DNA of 64,000 nucleotides. It comes from Parelaphostrongylus tenuis (Eukaryota > Nematoda > Chromadorea > Rhabditida > Metastrongylidae). The position numbers were made by a program, and so were the translations under genes. Below are positions 24,601 to 32,129 of the stretch, in pieces. The notes under the pieces are model-generated. The model was not told the origin of the DNA. It saw nothing but the letters and a program-made list of their open reading frames with translations, and did no database searches. The stretch spans positions 372,001 to 436,000 of the forward strand of contig JAHQIW010007046.1 of NCBI GenBank assembly GCA_019055375.1. The letters run 5' to 3'. Numbering within the stretch: position 1 is the first letter of the stretch; the number at the start of each line of letters is the position of its first letter.

Positions 24601-27380
24601 TTTTCGTTTGATTGGAACAAAATATCTATGTGCACCTGTTATAGGGTATACTCCGCGGGACTAGTAGAAAGAAACGAATGGCGAACAGGCTTCTCAAGAC
24701 AGTCGTTCTGTTGTTCCCTAACGAGAAAGTGAGGAGGAACAAAATAAAAAAAAATTCAGGCAAGACAAAGGTAGCGTTAAGTGGGCCGAATTCAAAAGAG
24801 TGTTCAATCAGTTTGACATGTATCAAAACTTTGATCAAATTAGAGGGTATCGAGGCCTTACTGCACCTAGCCTACGTTCAGATGCTGCACCGTCCGATTA
24901 TGGTCTGATTTCCGCTCAATGGAACATTTCCTGCGTGGACAGCGATTCGAGAGATTTAATCAAGTTGAAGAGGCATGTCCAAATTTTTTTTAGTTCAAAA
25001 CCCAAAGAATGGCGATCGAGGAGATTCAGAAGCTTAAAGATTGTTGATACAAAACGTGGCTAATGATGGTCTTTACTTTCAATAAAAAATTACCGTTGCT
25101 TCCAATCAAACCCAATGATGTAGGGTAATGCAATGGTTTAGCACATGCTCCCGGAAAGAGTAAGATCTGGGTTCAAATCTCGGCTAACGCAAACGTTTCT
25201 GCACACCACTTTACATCATTGGGTTTATTTTAACATTATAACACCGCAATCGACGGTCAAATAATGATGATTTCCGATTGATTCCAATTAAATTAATGAA
25301 CAAACTTTAAGTCTTCAGCGAATAATAAGGAACTTTTTCCTCAACCTTATGATAGGAAAATATCACTCGTCGTTCCTAATCATAATTCCAATAACGACTC
25401 AAACAAATGTCAGTCACACTTTCAGAAGGAATTAACCAATCACTCCATCAAAATGTGTCTGATCGAATAAAAATACGGAGCATCTCAACCGGTGAGCGTA
25501 ATGGGGAATCATACACCCCACTTGGCTCGTATAGGACACAGACTTTTAGAGAGGTGGTATTGTAGTAGAAATTACAATCATCGCGCAGGAACACGAAACC
25601 TCAGCACATAAGATTTTTAAAGCATTTTGGTTGAAACGCAATAAATCCAAACATGAACTTTAGGGAGGACTGTTTCGTTATCACATGTGATATGGCTCAG
25701 TAATAAGACTACTTCATTTCAAAGTTAGAAGGCTCATTCGTAGACCATGTGATCTTTGCACGGTTAGCCTTCACTTGAAAAACTCATAGGAAGACCCATT
25801 AGAAGCAATGATTAACTGGGGTAAATCTAGGTTTAGTGATTTTTTCTGCTGAAGCAACGGAGATATTTGGACGGCTAAGATGTGGGCAACTTGATCTTTT
25901 CAGGCTCTAGAGACACAGCCGAAACGACAGCTTATCGAAAAAATTGTTTATAACAACTCCGCGTTCGGCTTACAAAGAAAAATCTGTGAATTAAAGAGCA
26001 TCTCAATTTTCTTGAGATCTGTGATATACATACTTATATTTTTTTTTAATACAAGAACACCAATACAAAGCAATATCTCTTAAAGTGCAGCCTGGTTGGA
26101 CGCAATGTTACTCATGAAATTTGATTTATGCCTATTTAGTTCATATAATTGTTTGAAGATGAAAGACTGAACTAATCACGGCCATGTATGACTAATATAT
26201 GACTCGTATTTTTACAACTGCATTGTAATTCAAAACCTCTCAAAACAATCATAAAATAACTAATCCGAATCAAGATTAACCGCACCATGCTAGACTCTTA
26301 ACATTACGTCAGCACCTCAGAACTGTGCATATAACTTGGTGATCTTCCAAAACATTCCAATTTTAGTTTATAGAAGAAAAGATCTAAAAAGTTTTTTGCT
26401 GGAGAGAATACCAAGGTATTCTTGTCAAAACTGTTCGCATATGGAATAATCTAGTTGGCTTACGAATTCCATCAAAAACAACCCCAAACCAGCTGAAACT
26501 ACTTTGATTTCCATTAAAATGAATAAAATTCATAATATTCGTTAGTCGTCAGTGTAGGGTAATTCTGTCACTCGACACACGCTGACTTAAACAATTTGGC
26601 GTCGATTCCTTTATACCTATGGGTATATCACCCTGCAAGGAATCGGCTAAACCGCAAGGCACCGTACTACTGAGGAGCCTGGAAAGGCGAAACAGCCCTC
26701 TAGTGCTGCAAAAGTGCCATACCAGATCTCAAAAAAGCTCAAAACGTATAATCAGATTATTATACTCGTTAGTATTTTGCTTCTATCATAGATAAAATTG
26801 TATGTATCCGATGACTTCAACAACTCAGTTTATTGACTCTTTGGGTACCACGTTGATTTTCGCTTGGTAAACGGCGCAGTCGACCGACTGAAGAGGAATG
26901 CTTGGATGTGATGATGTAGTTTTCCGATAAAGTTCAAATTTTTATCATCACAACAGGTTTTGTCATCAGTAAAATATAGAATATACTAAAAAGACCCCAC
27001 TAAGGCTTTCGGTAGAAGAAACAATGCTATCACATGATATGGTGACGTACAAATATATTCATTCGGGCTAATAAATATAAATTATTTGTAAAATATTGTA
27101 AGGCTGCTAATCGTAGATGTTGCAGGAATAATCAATGAGTAGAATAAAAAAAGGACAATCAAATAGGTTCATTAAATAGTATCAAACATGTAACGGCGTG
27201 TGGCAAGATGTGTATCAAAAATAATACACGCAGTACCCAAAGAATCACAAGACGTGACTTCAAAAAAAAAAACATTAGTACCTGGTGTTCTTCGCTGCAG
27301 TACGCCACTGCTGCACAGAAGGTACACTTTTTGAGCAATTTTACGTCTGAGTAACCGCAATAACGACATTTTTCAAACAT
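3538..27380 (-). CDS. egl-9: EGL-9/EGLN-like HIF prolyl hydroxylase, N-terminal and linker part, multi-exon, 3' end outside window
   Basis: EGL-9 (EGLN/PHD) enzymes hydroxylate HIF-alpha prolines with O2, Fe(II) and 2-oxoglutarate, marking HIF for VHL-dependent destruction. Proposed exons, 5' to 3' on the minus strand: 27380-27282, 20103-19905, 19686-19591, 19516-19358, 19070-19012, 8218-8154, 5607-5455, 4002-3892, 3604-3538. The first two make a MYND finger (CRYC, CTFC, YCSEEHQ, then QFDWKRHKPMC) that matches the EGLN1/EGL-9 finger in spacing. The last reads YIAEYVIRSLNEFGWAVVDN then FLG, the entry to the EGLN oxygenase domain. Linker exons are Ser/Thr/Pro/Asn-rich, as expected for the family. 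Phases agree at most junctions. Two do not: exon 2 to 3, and the 5,455 exon to the 4,002 exon, so short exons or other splice sites are missed. The HxD...H iron site was not found and should lie left of base 1. Confidence 0.85.
3892..4002 (-). CDS. egl-9: EGL-9 exon just before the oxygenase domain
   Basis: 37 codons, phase 0 to 0, after acceptor TTTATAG. It reads IIGMTPPTLDSNGTPSRCRK then RPTPSNSIVFKDHLKNL. It joins in phase, across a 287-nt intron, to the exon starting YIAEYVIRSLNEFG. GC content is well above the flanks. Confidence 0.65.
4540..5450. repeat. Dispersed unknown repeat, two or three diverged units
   Basis: Units carry the phrase GTGTGAAACATAATTTCATT (or near), then CTACAGCGCACTAAGAAGGC and, about 60 nt on, a segment like AGCTATCGAATGATT. 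The same phrase occurs at 10.2-10.8, 17.7-18.3, 32.1-32.4, 35.4, 37.0, 38.0-38.4, 43.8-44.8 and 47.8 kb. No coding potential or terminal repeats were recognised. Confidence 0.55.
5455..5607 (-). CDS. EGL-9 linker exon or first exon of another gene
   Basis: A 153-nt open segment after acceptor ATCAATAG. It begins ARTQKLNKMMSAIISNTPDD and continues with MASNLWPTFPSDWSTLPPML, then GSVRSISNNYS, ending at donor GTATTT in phase 1. The composition (Pro, Ser, Trp, Asn) is clearly protein-like. It starts in the phase left by the 8,154 exon, but its end phase does not fit the 4,002 exon. The ATGATG pair at 5,579-5,584 could also be a start codon. Confidence 0.55.
6061..6640 (+). mobile_element. Mariner relic, left end and transposase N-terminus
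   Basis: Begins TAGGTTGGGAAAAAAGTTCT, a mariner-type terminus next to TA. From about 6,190 it encodes the helix-turn-helix region (MMHKWLLGSNAKVPSERINL, then TVGKRTVYRWFKK), with an in-frame TAG at the spot expected to read RSxRPK. No right end was identified. Confidence 0.65.
8154..8218 (-). CDS. egl-9: EGL-9 linker exon (proposed)
   Basis: GC-rich island after acceptor CAATTCAG. In phase 2 it reads LYHQDSNMMQCGG then SGFDFHQE and ends at a GTGCAC donor in phase 1. Both phases match its proposed neighbours. A second frame gives a Cys-rich peptide loosely like a thrombospondin repeat. The phase match favours the linker reading. Confidence 0.45.
10150..10830. repeat. Dispersed unknown repeat, units in both orientations
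   Basis: Reverse-orientation unit at 10,280-10,440 (AACGCCGTGCATATTTACTG region) and forward-orientation unit around 10,570-10,830. A tRNA-like B-box phrase (CGGGTTCGAGAT) lies between them at about 10,530. Confidence 0.5.
11400..12450 (+). mobile_element. RTE-type non-LTR retrotransposon, degenerate reverse transcriptase part
   Basis: Read across several frameshifts, the translation follows the RTE reverse transcriptase. It has ISPFYNDITIEE, an RQLRQCLWRN... LNRTKTMF-like segment near 11,900, ERQRTAWEASEKIENV-like residues near 12,100, and KIRSSDLSQLSKLA ending in TGHVMHPHD near 12,400. It is inactive. Confidence 0.65.
13063..13362 (-). mobile_element. SINE-1, tRNA-derived, full length with target-site duplication
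   Basis: Minus orientation: the tRNA-like head is at the right end (reverse complement GCGCAGTGGTTAAAGGTGCT) and the tail at the left (CTCTCGGCGTTGACC). It is flanked by the perfect 12-bp direct repeat AAAAGCGAGATA at 13,051-13,062 and 13,363-13,374. That fits target-primed insertion and a fairly recent event. Confidence 0.85.
13600..14072 (+). mobile_element. Mariner relic, transposase C-terminus and right end
   Basis: Encodes YDFQQDDAKPHT (second catalytic Asp), then YSPNATPSDYDSRFRSM (third Asp region) and KLKRHVRIFFDPKLKEWYF. It is followed by a terminus whose reverse complement reads GGATTGAGAAAAAGGTTCTT. The N-terminal half and the first Asp are absent. Confidence 0.75.
16970..17115 (-). 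mobile_element. SINE-like fragment with tRNA-like head
   Basis: The reverse complement starts GGGAATAGCGCAGTGGATAG, an A-box-like tRNA start, and has a B-box-like GGCTCGAGCTCC about 40 nt on. No acceptor stem closes, so it is not a functional tRNA. Confidence 0.5.
17690..18330. repeat. Dispersed unknown repeat
   Basis: Units related to the 4.5 kb family in both orientations, e.g. ATCATTCGAAAGCTTATATC reversed at about 17,750 and CATTTTCTCTGCTACACTCT at about 18,115. The 149-codon minus-strand frame here is repeat-derived. Confidence 0.5.
19012..19070 (-). CDS. egl-9: EGL-9 linker exon (proposed)
   Basis: Open phase-0 segment LDFIDERLISNSDVDERLK after acceptor GGCTATAG. With donor GTGTTAG it ends in phase 2, exactly what the 8,218 exon needs. 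If that donor is not used, the frame stops two codons later, giving a short MYND-only isoform. Confidence 0.5.
19358..19516 (-). CDS. egl-9: EGL-9 linker exon
   Basis: 53 codons, phase 0 to 0, with good splice sites (TTTTATGCAG at the start, CAG then GTTAGT at the end). The peptide begins WASDTLNWGTSFVGAY and runs into a Ser/Thr tract (ASSPSSTSTSTT), then an acidic tail. Low-complexity linkers between the MYND finger and the oxygenase are typical of nematode EGL-9. Assignment is by strand, phase and order. Confidence 0.65.
19591..19686 (-). CDS. egl-9: EGL-9 linker exon (proposed)
   Basis: An open phase-0 segment after an acceptor ending in CATAG. It includes YKDLPRSSNTAELIDEIELQ, followed by LKNLQSY. 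The balanced helical composition looks coding, and it sits between two better exons on the same strand. The donor (TAT then GTCCTG) is weak, so the right-hand edge is approximate. Membership in egl-9 rests on strand and position, not on a recognised domain. Confidence 0.6.
19905..20103 (-). CDS. egl-9: EGL-9 exon 2: second half of MYND finger plus acidic linker
   Basis: Starts after TTTTTCAG in phase 0 and encodes QFDWKRHKPMCKQIQAEAER, which supplies the last His and Cys ligands. A Ser/Thr/Glu-rich linker with MDEEDSHPS follows. The best donor (ATAG then GTAGGAC) ends it in phase 1, which does not fit the next proposed exon. A longer version ending near 19,830 is possible. The plus-strand open frame over the same bases (19,631-20,107) is a shadow. 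Confidence 0.85.
20490..20710 (+). CDS. Possible small secreted peptide gene nested in EGL-9 intron 1
   Basis: Exon 20490-20567 encodes MTSVIFVIAVYYQCAGSLNV then DSPAPY, a plausible signal peptide. It is followed by a good donor (TAC then GTAAGG). A TTCTTTCAG acceptor at 20,651-20,659 opens 20660-20710 in the right phase (KRTEEITESFTSVFIR, stop), giving 42 residues. If unspliced, the frame stops after 37 residues. The mature part has no cysteines, so this is not a knottin. No family was recognised. Confidence 0.4.
20720..21420. other. No supported feature
   Basis: AT-rich intron sequence of EGL-9. Nothing recognised. Confidence 0.5.
21421..21790 (+). mobile_element. Mariner-derived element with inverted arms (long-arm family)
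   Basis: The left arm (AGATTTATTAACCAAAAGTA... GGTATACAATTTGGC) matches the left arm at 50.3 kb. The reverse complement of 21,660-21,760 resembles the same arm. The middle starts a transposase-like frame at MELWW and has the phrase AATGGCGCGTACGGGAAAAT, shared with 50.4 kb. Confidence 0.6.
22550..22990 (+). mobile_element. RTE retrotransposon 3' end
   Basis: Across small shifts it encodes the RTE C-terminus: SLRSSDLQSPS, then KHIWAGHILRRTDDRWTRRT, then RPQGRRPPTCWADVFDKRIK. The 3' end has the phrase CTGGGGTCCGCACAACTAGT, also found at 50.87 kb. 5'-truncated, as usual for non-LTR elements. Confidence 0.8.
23869..23911 (-). ncRNA. Hammerhead ribozyme motif A
   Basis: On the minus strand: stem I strand GTGCTA, core CTGATGA, stem II about 12 nt, core GAAA, a self-complementary stem III (ACACGTGT), one residue, then TAGCAC closing stem I with six pairs. 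The cleavage-site residue (position 17) is G, which is disfavoured, so this copy is probably inactive. Confidence 0.7.
24253..24296 (+). ncRNA. Hammerhead ribozyme motif B, decayed
   Basis: CTCATGAG in place of CTGATGAG (the invariant G5 is C), then a 10-nt stem II region, CGAAA, CACGTGT, C, TAGCAA. Stem I is weakened. The GAAA core and the GTC cleavage triplet region remain. Probably inactive. Confidence 0.6.
24640..25345 (+). mobile_element. Mariner relic with nested tRNA-like element
   Basis: Frames broken, but it encodes LPHxAYVQ-like and APSDYGL residues, then LIKLKRHVQIFFSSKPKEW, close to the 13.6 kb copy. Its right end reverse complement is AAGGTTGAGGAAAAAGTTCC. A tRNA-like fold-back element has inserted in its 3' region (25,108-25,226). 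Confidence 0.7.
25108..25226 (+). repeat. tRNA-like core framed by inverted repeats
   Basis: AAACCCAATGATGTA at the left and TACATCATTGGGTTT at the right are perfect 15-nt inverted repeats. Between them are a tRNA-like A box (ATGCAATGGTTTAGCAC) and B box (GGGTTCAAATCTC). A diverged minus-strand relative lies at 42,762-42,895. Confidence 0.65.
26560..26755 (+). repeat. Single hammerhead-bearing repeat
   Basis: Same block order as the 24.2 kb arm: GCGTCGATTCC, CTGCAAGGAATCGGCTAAACC, the hammerhead, AAAAGTGCCATACCAGA, then AAAGCTCAAAACGTATAATC. There is no inverted partner nearby. Confidence 0.7.
26664..26706 (+). ncRNA. Hammerhead ribozyme motif C, core intact
   Basis: Stem I GTACTA with TAGTGC (six pairs, one G-U), core CTGAGGA, stem II GCCT-GGAA-AGGC (four pairs and a tetraloop), core GAAA, and a cleavage-side TC. 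Only stem III (ACAGCCCT) is poorly paired. All catalytic-core positions fit the hammerhead consensus. Confidence 0.75.
27282..27380 (-). CDS. egl-9: EGL-9 exon 1: start codon and first half of MYND finger
   Basis: 33 codons from ATG at 27,380 to a donor after CAG (GTACTA). The peptide holds six of the eight zinc ligands: CRYC, CTFC and YCSEEH. The sixth is His, as in the EGLN MYND finger (YCxxEHQ), where most MYND fingers have Cys. A 3' splice site (GTTCTCAG) at 27,495 precedes a 5' UTR of about 114 nt and could accept a spliced leader. Phase 0 at the 3' end joins directly to the exon ending at 20,103. Confidence 0.88.
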
Positions 27381-27543
27381 GACGGAGTGGTGAAGAACCT
27401 ATAAGATGAAGCTTCAGTGATTTATGATAATCGATCTGGATAGATGAAACACCTACGCTTAAGCAAAGAAGAATCGAAGGAAAGCCATACTGATCTGAGA
27501 ACAAGAAAGAAAACAAGTTAATACGTAGCATGATCAAAAAAAA

Positions 27544-27790
27544 GCGCGTGCGGCGCATCGGTTAGTGGTGCCCTGCATCAAACACGTAGTCGATGGTCCG
27601 ATCCTGTGCGCGAGCTCATCAGCTTCCATTTTCCGGGTCAGTAATTTGGTACGACTTGTCTAGGACAACAGCATTGACTTGATAGAACGGCCGCCCAGCG
27701 AACGTGCCAAAGTTGTATTTAAACACTTCAAAAATGCATGATAATCGCGTAATTGGTTCAACCCTCAGAGAGTGATCAACGTCGAAAGCT
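27544..27790 (+). mobile_element. SINE-1, diverged copy
   Basis: The head GTGCGGCGCATCGGTTAGTG at the left and the tail AGTGATCAACGTCGAAAGCT at the right match the SINE-1 family in plus orientation. It lies in the gap between the 80-residue gene and EGL-9. Confidence 0.7.
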
Positions 27791-27819
27791 TCCTACTTTT
27801 CTTTGGAATAAAAGGAGAT

Positions 27820-28943
27820 CTAGGTAAGTAAACAGCACAATTTCAAGTGGAGAGTCGGCTGAACAGTGAAAATGACAATCGATCGCCAAGTAAATTACAA
27901 TTCACCGGCAACATCTCAACAAATAACAATCAATAGTTGAAGAAAATTAGTGGTAACGAATAGTGATGGACGAAAATGTCTAGATAACACGTGACGACAA
28001 TCTTAGAAGAGTGGACAACATGACTTTACCTGGTCAGAATCCAGTTTATTATCGATTGGTTGATGGTCAAAGTCCACCACCGTTGACGGGTCGTGTTCCA
28101 ACGTCGCCTCCCGCATCTTCAGGCTAACCAGACGTTGTGCTGTCAATCCGATGCCACTCAACAAGAGTAACTCGTAACTTCTTAAAAAGAAAATATTCTA
28201 CTCAAAATCGCTCTTGAATGGTCTTTCATAGAGAGCGACAAGAAAAAGATCAAGGTTCTATCGCTATGGAATCACTAGTCAAACAAACGCTTTTATTCTC
28301 AGCCCAATAACTCTTATCGATAAATTCACAAAACAGAAAGATCACTTGCGAAGTGACAGCCATATCAGGTGTTCTAAATAGCTTGCTTAGTTAAGTGAAA
28401 GATAGTTGTGCAATCTATATAACTTCTAACAGTGTGTCAAAGCTATACAAATCGTACAAGCTGGCATTAGTGGTTCAAAGGCAGAATGCTTGCCTGGCAA
28501 GAGAGAAAACAGGGTTCACTTCTCGGTCAATGGACTAGCTTCCACGATTTGTACAACTTTTGATGCCACTGTCGAAAGTTGAACAAATCCTACAATATTG
28601 GTAGAAGCTATAAAGTATACTAAATATGAGTTCCCTTTCATAAATGAAATCGTAAAAGAAACAACAAGATCATTCAATTTAGGAGATTAACTGGATAATA
28701 AAAAACAAAATCTCTACACAAGTGCATTCATTAATTTTTCGAGATGTAGGCTTTTCTTCGAATGACTACTAGAATTTGAAAAGACAAAAATGCGTTTTTT
28801 CCGAGGGCTGCAATTGGGGACGAATAACGGAAAAGTACAGAGTATGTTATTGATCCTTATTGAAATCACAATAATAAAGGAGTTGTTTACTTGTCGACTT
28901 CTTGAACTGTCTGGTAGTGGAGAATTAATTGCCAAATGGCCAT
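27820..28943 (-). CDS. Small three-exon gene, 80-residue protein of unknown function
   Basis: Exons 28943-28891, 28180-28030 and 27858-27820; all phases agree (53, 151 and 39 nt). The product starts MAIWQLILHYQTVQEVDK, continues SYELLLLSGIGLTAQRLVSL, then KMREATLEHDPSTVVDFDHQ, and ends in LKLCCLLT. A short hydrophobic stretch (ELLLLSGIGLTA) is probably too short to span a membrane. No signal peptide or known domain was recognised. A TTATCTCAG acceptor about 60 nt before the ATG may be a trans-splice site. EGL-9 follows on the same strand about 330 nt after the stop, so the two could share an operon. The last exon is less certain than the first two. Confidence 0.6.
28446..28553 (+). repeat. 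tRNA-Gly-like core framed by inverted repeats
   Basis: TACAAATCGTACAAGCT at the left and AGCTTCCACGATTTGTA at the right form an imperfect inverted repeat. The interior (28,464-28,533) starts GCATTAGTGGTTCAAAGGCA and has GGGTTCACTTCTCGG, close to eukaryotic tRNA-Gly. The anticodon stem does not pair and the loop would read GGC, so this is not a functional tRNA gene. Confidence 0.6.
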
Positions 28944-29069
28944 CGTTTAAAGGTATAAATAAAAACGAATAAACTGTTGGAGCGATATTTACGGAGTTCT
29001 GAGATAATTTTGAAAAAAGAAGGGATACGAAAAAAATTAATTCTTTGATGAATAATCCAACATTGCTGA

Positions 29070-29165
29070 GCAATATGCAAAATTCTGCGCCTAGGGCGAA
29101 ATTGATCCCGCGTTACACCTTTTATCTGGAAAGCGTGCTAACCACTACACTACCGAGGGAAGGTA
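29070..29165 (-). mobile_element. SINE-4, tRNA-Val-like head
   Basis: The reverse complement reads CCTCGGTAGTGTAGTGGTTA then GCACGC, close to a tRNA-Val A-box region, followed by ACGCGGGATCAATTTC as a degraded B box. Related to copies at 37.6, 59.2 and 60.8 kb. Confidence 0.6.
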
Positions 29166-29751
29166 AAAAGAGGGCTCAACTCCCCCTGAGGTCCAGAGTT
29201 TTACATATCACTCAACATTTATGGATAAATAGTTATGATATCGTAGCACTGCTAAAAAAGTTGCAAAACAAGAAGCTCTTAAAGATTATTTCAAACTATC
29301 ATTGGAATTTTTCCTTTGCGGTAAGCTTGATTGAAGCAACGTGGTTTCACAAGAAAACCTTAATCGAGGAAGAAAAAGGCATAAAAAAAGAATAGGAAAT
29401 AGGGCGGAATTTTTGACAAAAAAAAATCAACTAGAAGATGTATAAGAAAGCAATAAACGGTGAACCTATGAGATGTTGGAAATGATTCTTTATTGTCTCA
29501 AGAAGTGTAGCCTCTTGATGAACCTTTTAGGGATGGAACACGTCCATTTGGATGCACTCACATTTGCTTAGTCCTTTCACCGGACAGCTTTTCACTGAAA
29601 CTTCCTACTAAACCTTCAAGGACGATTTTCTTGTTCATCTAAGCTCACAATCTTTGCCAAAAAAAGTTTCATCAAATGAAGAGAGATAATATAAATTTCT
29701 AAGATGACTATTAATTAACCCCGCTATAAACAACAAAGAATGAAGTATAAA

Positions 29752-29850
29752 ACTCTCGGCGTTGATCAATCCCTGAGGGATGGGCCATGCATTCTCTTCG
29801 ATTTTGAACTTCGTCTGAGATGATTGAATGCATATCTGCGTTTGCGACAT
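29752..29850 (-). mobile_element. SINE-1 tail fragment
   Basis: CTCTCGGCGTTGATCAATCC through GATTGAATGCATATCTG matches the tail third of the full copy at 30,285. The head is missing; the neighbouring mariner-derived element replaces it. Confidence 0.7.
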
Positions 29851-29867
29851 GACATCGAGCGCGAAGC

Positions 29868-30215
29868 AGATTTGCAAACATAGCGCCGTTTTGGTTTTTC
29901 AATACGATATTTTTTGATAAAACTGCCTCGATATCGTTCAACTGCGCATTTTCTTGCGAACATTTTGGTATACAACTTTATTGTGCTTGTTATAATACAG
30001 AGGTCACTCCAAGCTCCATTAATCTTGGGCGCCGCTACATTAGCCACGTTCCCCCTATGCGTCATTCGTGTATGAGTAGCAAGCGAATTTGCTCTCACAA
30101 CAGCTCCACCTTGAAGCAAGTGTAGGCAAGTTGTCGCTAATGAAATGTTTGCAAAAAATGTGCAATCGAACGACACCAAAAACAATACTTTGGTAAACAA
30201 ATTTGCAAAGCGGAA
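29868..30215 (-). mobile_element. Mariner-derived long-arm element
   Basis: The reverse complement shows a transposase start (GGTGGAGCTGTTGTGAGAGC), the phrase GCGGCGCCCAAGATTAATGG and arms like those at 50.3 kb (TTTGGTATACAAC at one end, ACAACTTGCCTACACTTGC at the other). The 144-codon minus frame here comes from this element. Confidence 0.6.
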
Positions 30216-30284
30216 CTCTGCAAATGGCGCTTTTCAGGTACAAAAGACGTCATCTTTGATGTCCTATAAAAGGATAAAGGATAA

Positions 30285-30570
30285 AGCTCTCGCGTTGATC
30301 AATCCCTGAGGGATGCGCCATGCATTCGACTTTAATTTTTAACCTCGTTTGAGGTGATTGAATGCAAATCTGGCCTTTACAATGACTCGTGGAGGCCTTC
30401 CGCTGAACCGAGTCAGTGCTGCTTATCCTCCCAGACAAGTCTGAGACCTGTCTGGTATCAATTTACCGACCCCGGAGGGATGGATGGCTTGGTGAGCCAT
30501 GAGCGCGAGATGGAACCATTGACCTCGTGTGCGACGCAGGGCACCTCTAACCACTGCGCCACATGCGCAC
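30285..30570 (-). mobile_element. SINE-1, full-length copy
   Basis: Tail at left (AGCTCTCGCGTTGATCAATC); tRNA-like head at right (reverse complement GCGCATGTGGCGCAGTGGTT). Nearly identical over its length to the 33.2 kb copy. Only a weak short duplication (TTGATG) flanks it. Confidence 0.85.
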
Positions 30571-31233
30571 TTGATGCTTATGAAAACCCATCATATAGAA
30601 TATTTTGTACATAAAACATATTTAAAAAAGGGTTTTCAACGTACTTCAAAACAGACAAGAATTTGAATATCTCCATTTTCGCTATTATTACAGAAGAAAC
30701 GGCAGAGTCATATTAATACACCTAATATTTTCAGTGTATTGAACTTTACGTAATAAATTCTAACATCAACATCCTCGCTTCTGCCCATTAAATGGAACAC
30801 TGAAGTAGAAATGATAAGAAGCCATGGCTAATGAACTTGCCACTATATCAAGCAAGGAGACTTTTCCGCATGCAGTCTACCTTAGAAGTAGAATTAGAAT
30901 GTCACGTGTGAAGAATTGAAGAAGTAAAACAACATGAAATATGGAATTCCTTAGAAAACATTAATGATTATACGAAGATTCAATTACGAATCGAAAGAGA
31001 ACATAATCGAAAGAAAAAGAATAAAGGCAACTGCGCAGACGACCTTTCATGATAATCTGTACAGTTTTTTATACATACGCGTCCCCTTAAACTGGTTTTT
31101 TTTAACCACTTGTTTTAGACTTCTTGGACTCCTTTTATCTTCATTGTTATTTTGTGAACCGACGAACAGAATGGCGATCTCACGAAAAGTCAACGCGCAA
31201 AACCTAATACTAATTACTAAACCAGTACTGATT

Positions 31234-31920
31234 AAGGACAGGTAGCGAAGTGGTTAGCAATGCTTCGTATCAGAAAGGGATGTGATAAGCGATAAGCCGC
31301 CGCGTTTCCCTCCTCAACATTCTCAAAATCAATCAACTGAACCCCTTAGCTTGACTACCTTCGGAATTGCAAAAAGAATCGTCTCAACCAGCATTCTACG
31401 TCATTCATAAAAAAGAGAATTCCTCAAGCAGCAACCGAAGCAATGCGTGAATTATTCGAAAACATTTGTGGAGGATGACTGCAACTAAACGAATCGAATT
31501 CAAGAAGTTCCGAGGTCGGTACAATAAATTGCAGTAACAATTCGTATGAAATCAAGCTAACAAAGGAAAAGACTGATTTTAAAGCGATAACCAGCCACGA
31601 TGCCATTGGCTTAATCGTGAACAAGTTTGAAGACCCTGAACGTCTTATATGAAAAAATTAATTTCCCCCAAAAAATCCCTACAGAAATGGAGCGATCTTT
31701 TCTTCTCATCCACACAATTATATCATGGGCGGTATCATGAAGTAATGAGATAAAAGTCTCATGTAGAAGCTTCCAAATGACCAAGCCATGACGAAACCCT
31801 CACAAAAGTTTGTCTTTTTGATGAGCATACTTCTTATACTTCTTTTTTCTTCATTTCATAAAAACAACATAAGGATCTACATGAGGATCGAATATCATGT
31901 TATAATTGCTCACAAAAGAA
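31234..31920 (+). repeat. SINE-2 head and attached repeat block, copy 1
   Basis: The tRNA-like head CAGGTAGCGAAGTGGTTAGC leads into a body with GAATCGTCTCAACCAGCATT and CGAATTCCTCAAGCAGCAAC-like phrases, then a non-SINE stretch with GTAGAAGCTTCCAAATGAC. The same order recurs at 33.92 kb, so the repeated unit is longer than a usual SINE. Confidence 0.65.
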
Positions 31921-32129
31921 ATCAATCATTTTACTCATGAAATTTACGAGTTGTTTTGATATTTTGCAAACGTCAGCATAACCCATATTGCAAGTGGCGC
32001 ACGTTTCTCGTTATCTTACAAGAACTTATTTCTTAGTTTCAAAAAAATTTATTCTTGTATTACACTGATGGAACAAAAGTTCCTCTAGACGCATTTACTT
32101 TTTGTGCATAAATTACTCTAAGGTATGAA

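Larger units (their letters stand above)
20104..27281 (-). other. EGL-9 intron 1, about 7.2 kb, transposon-filled
   Basis: Splits the MYND finger. From left to right it holds the nested antisense peptide gene, a mariner-derived long-arm element, an RTE 3' end, an inverted pair of hammerhead repeats, a mariner relic with a nested tRNA-like element, and a single hammerhead repeat. 25,360-26,550 shows no recognisable feature. Confidence 0.7.

Noticed and set aside
28464..28533. Functional tRNA-Gly gene
   Set aside because: The anticodon stem does not pair, the loop would read GGC, and the acceptor stem is incomplete. Better read as a tRNA-derived repeat core.
29766..30200. 144-codon minus-strand frame
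   Set aside because: Covers a SINE-1 tail and the mariner-derived long-arm element.
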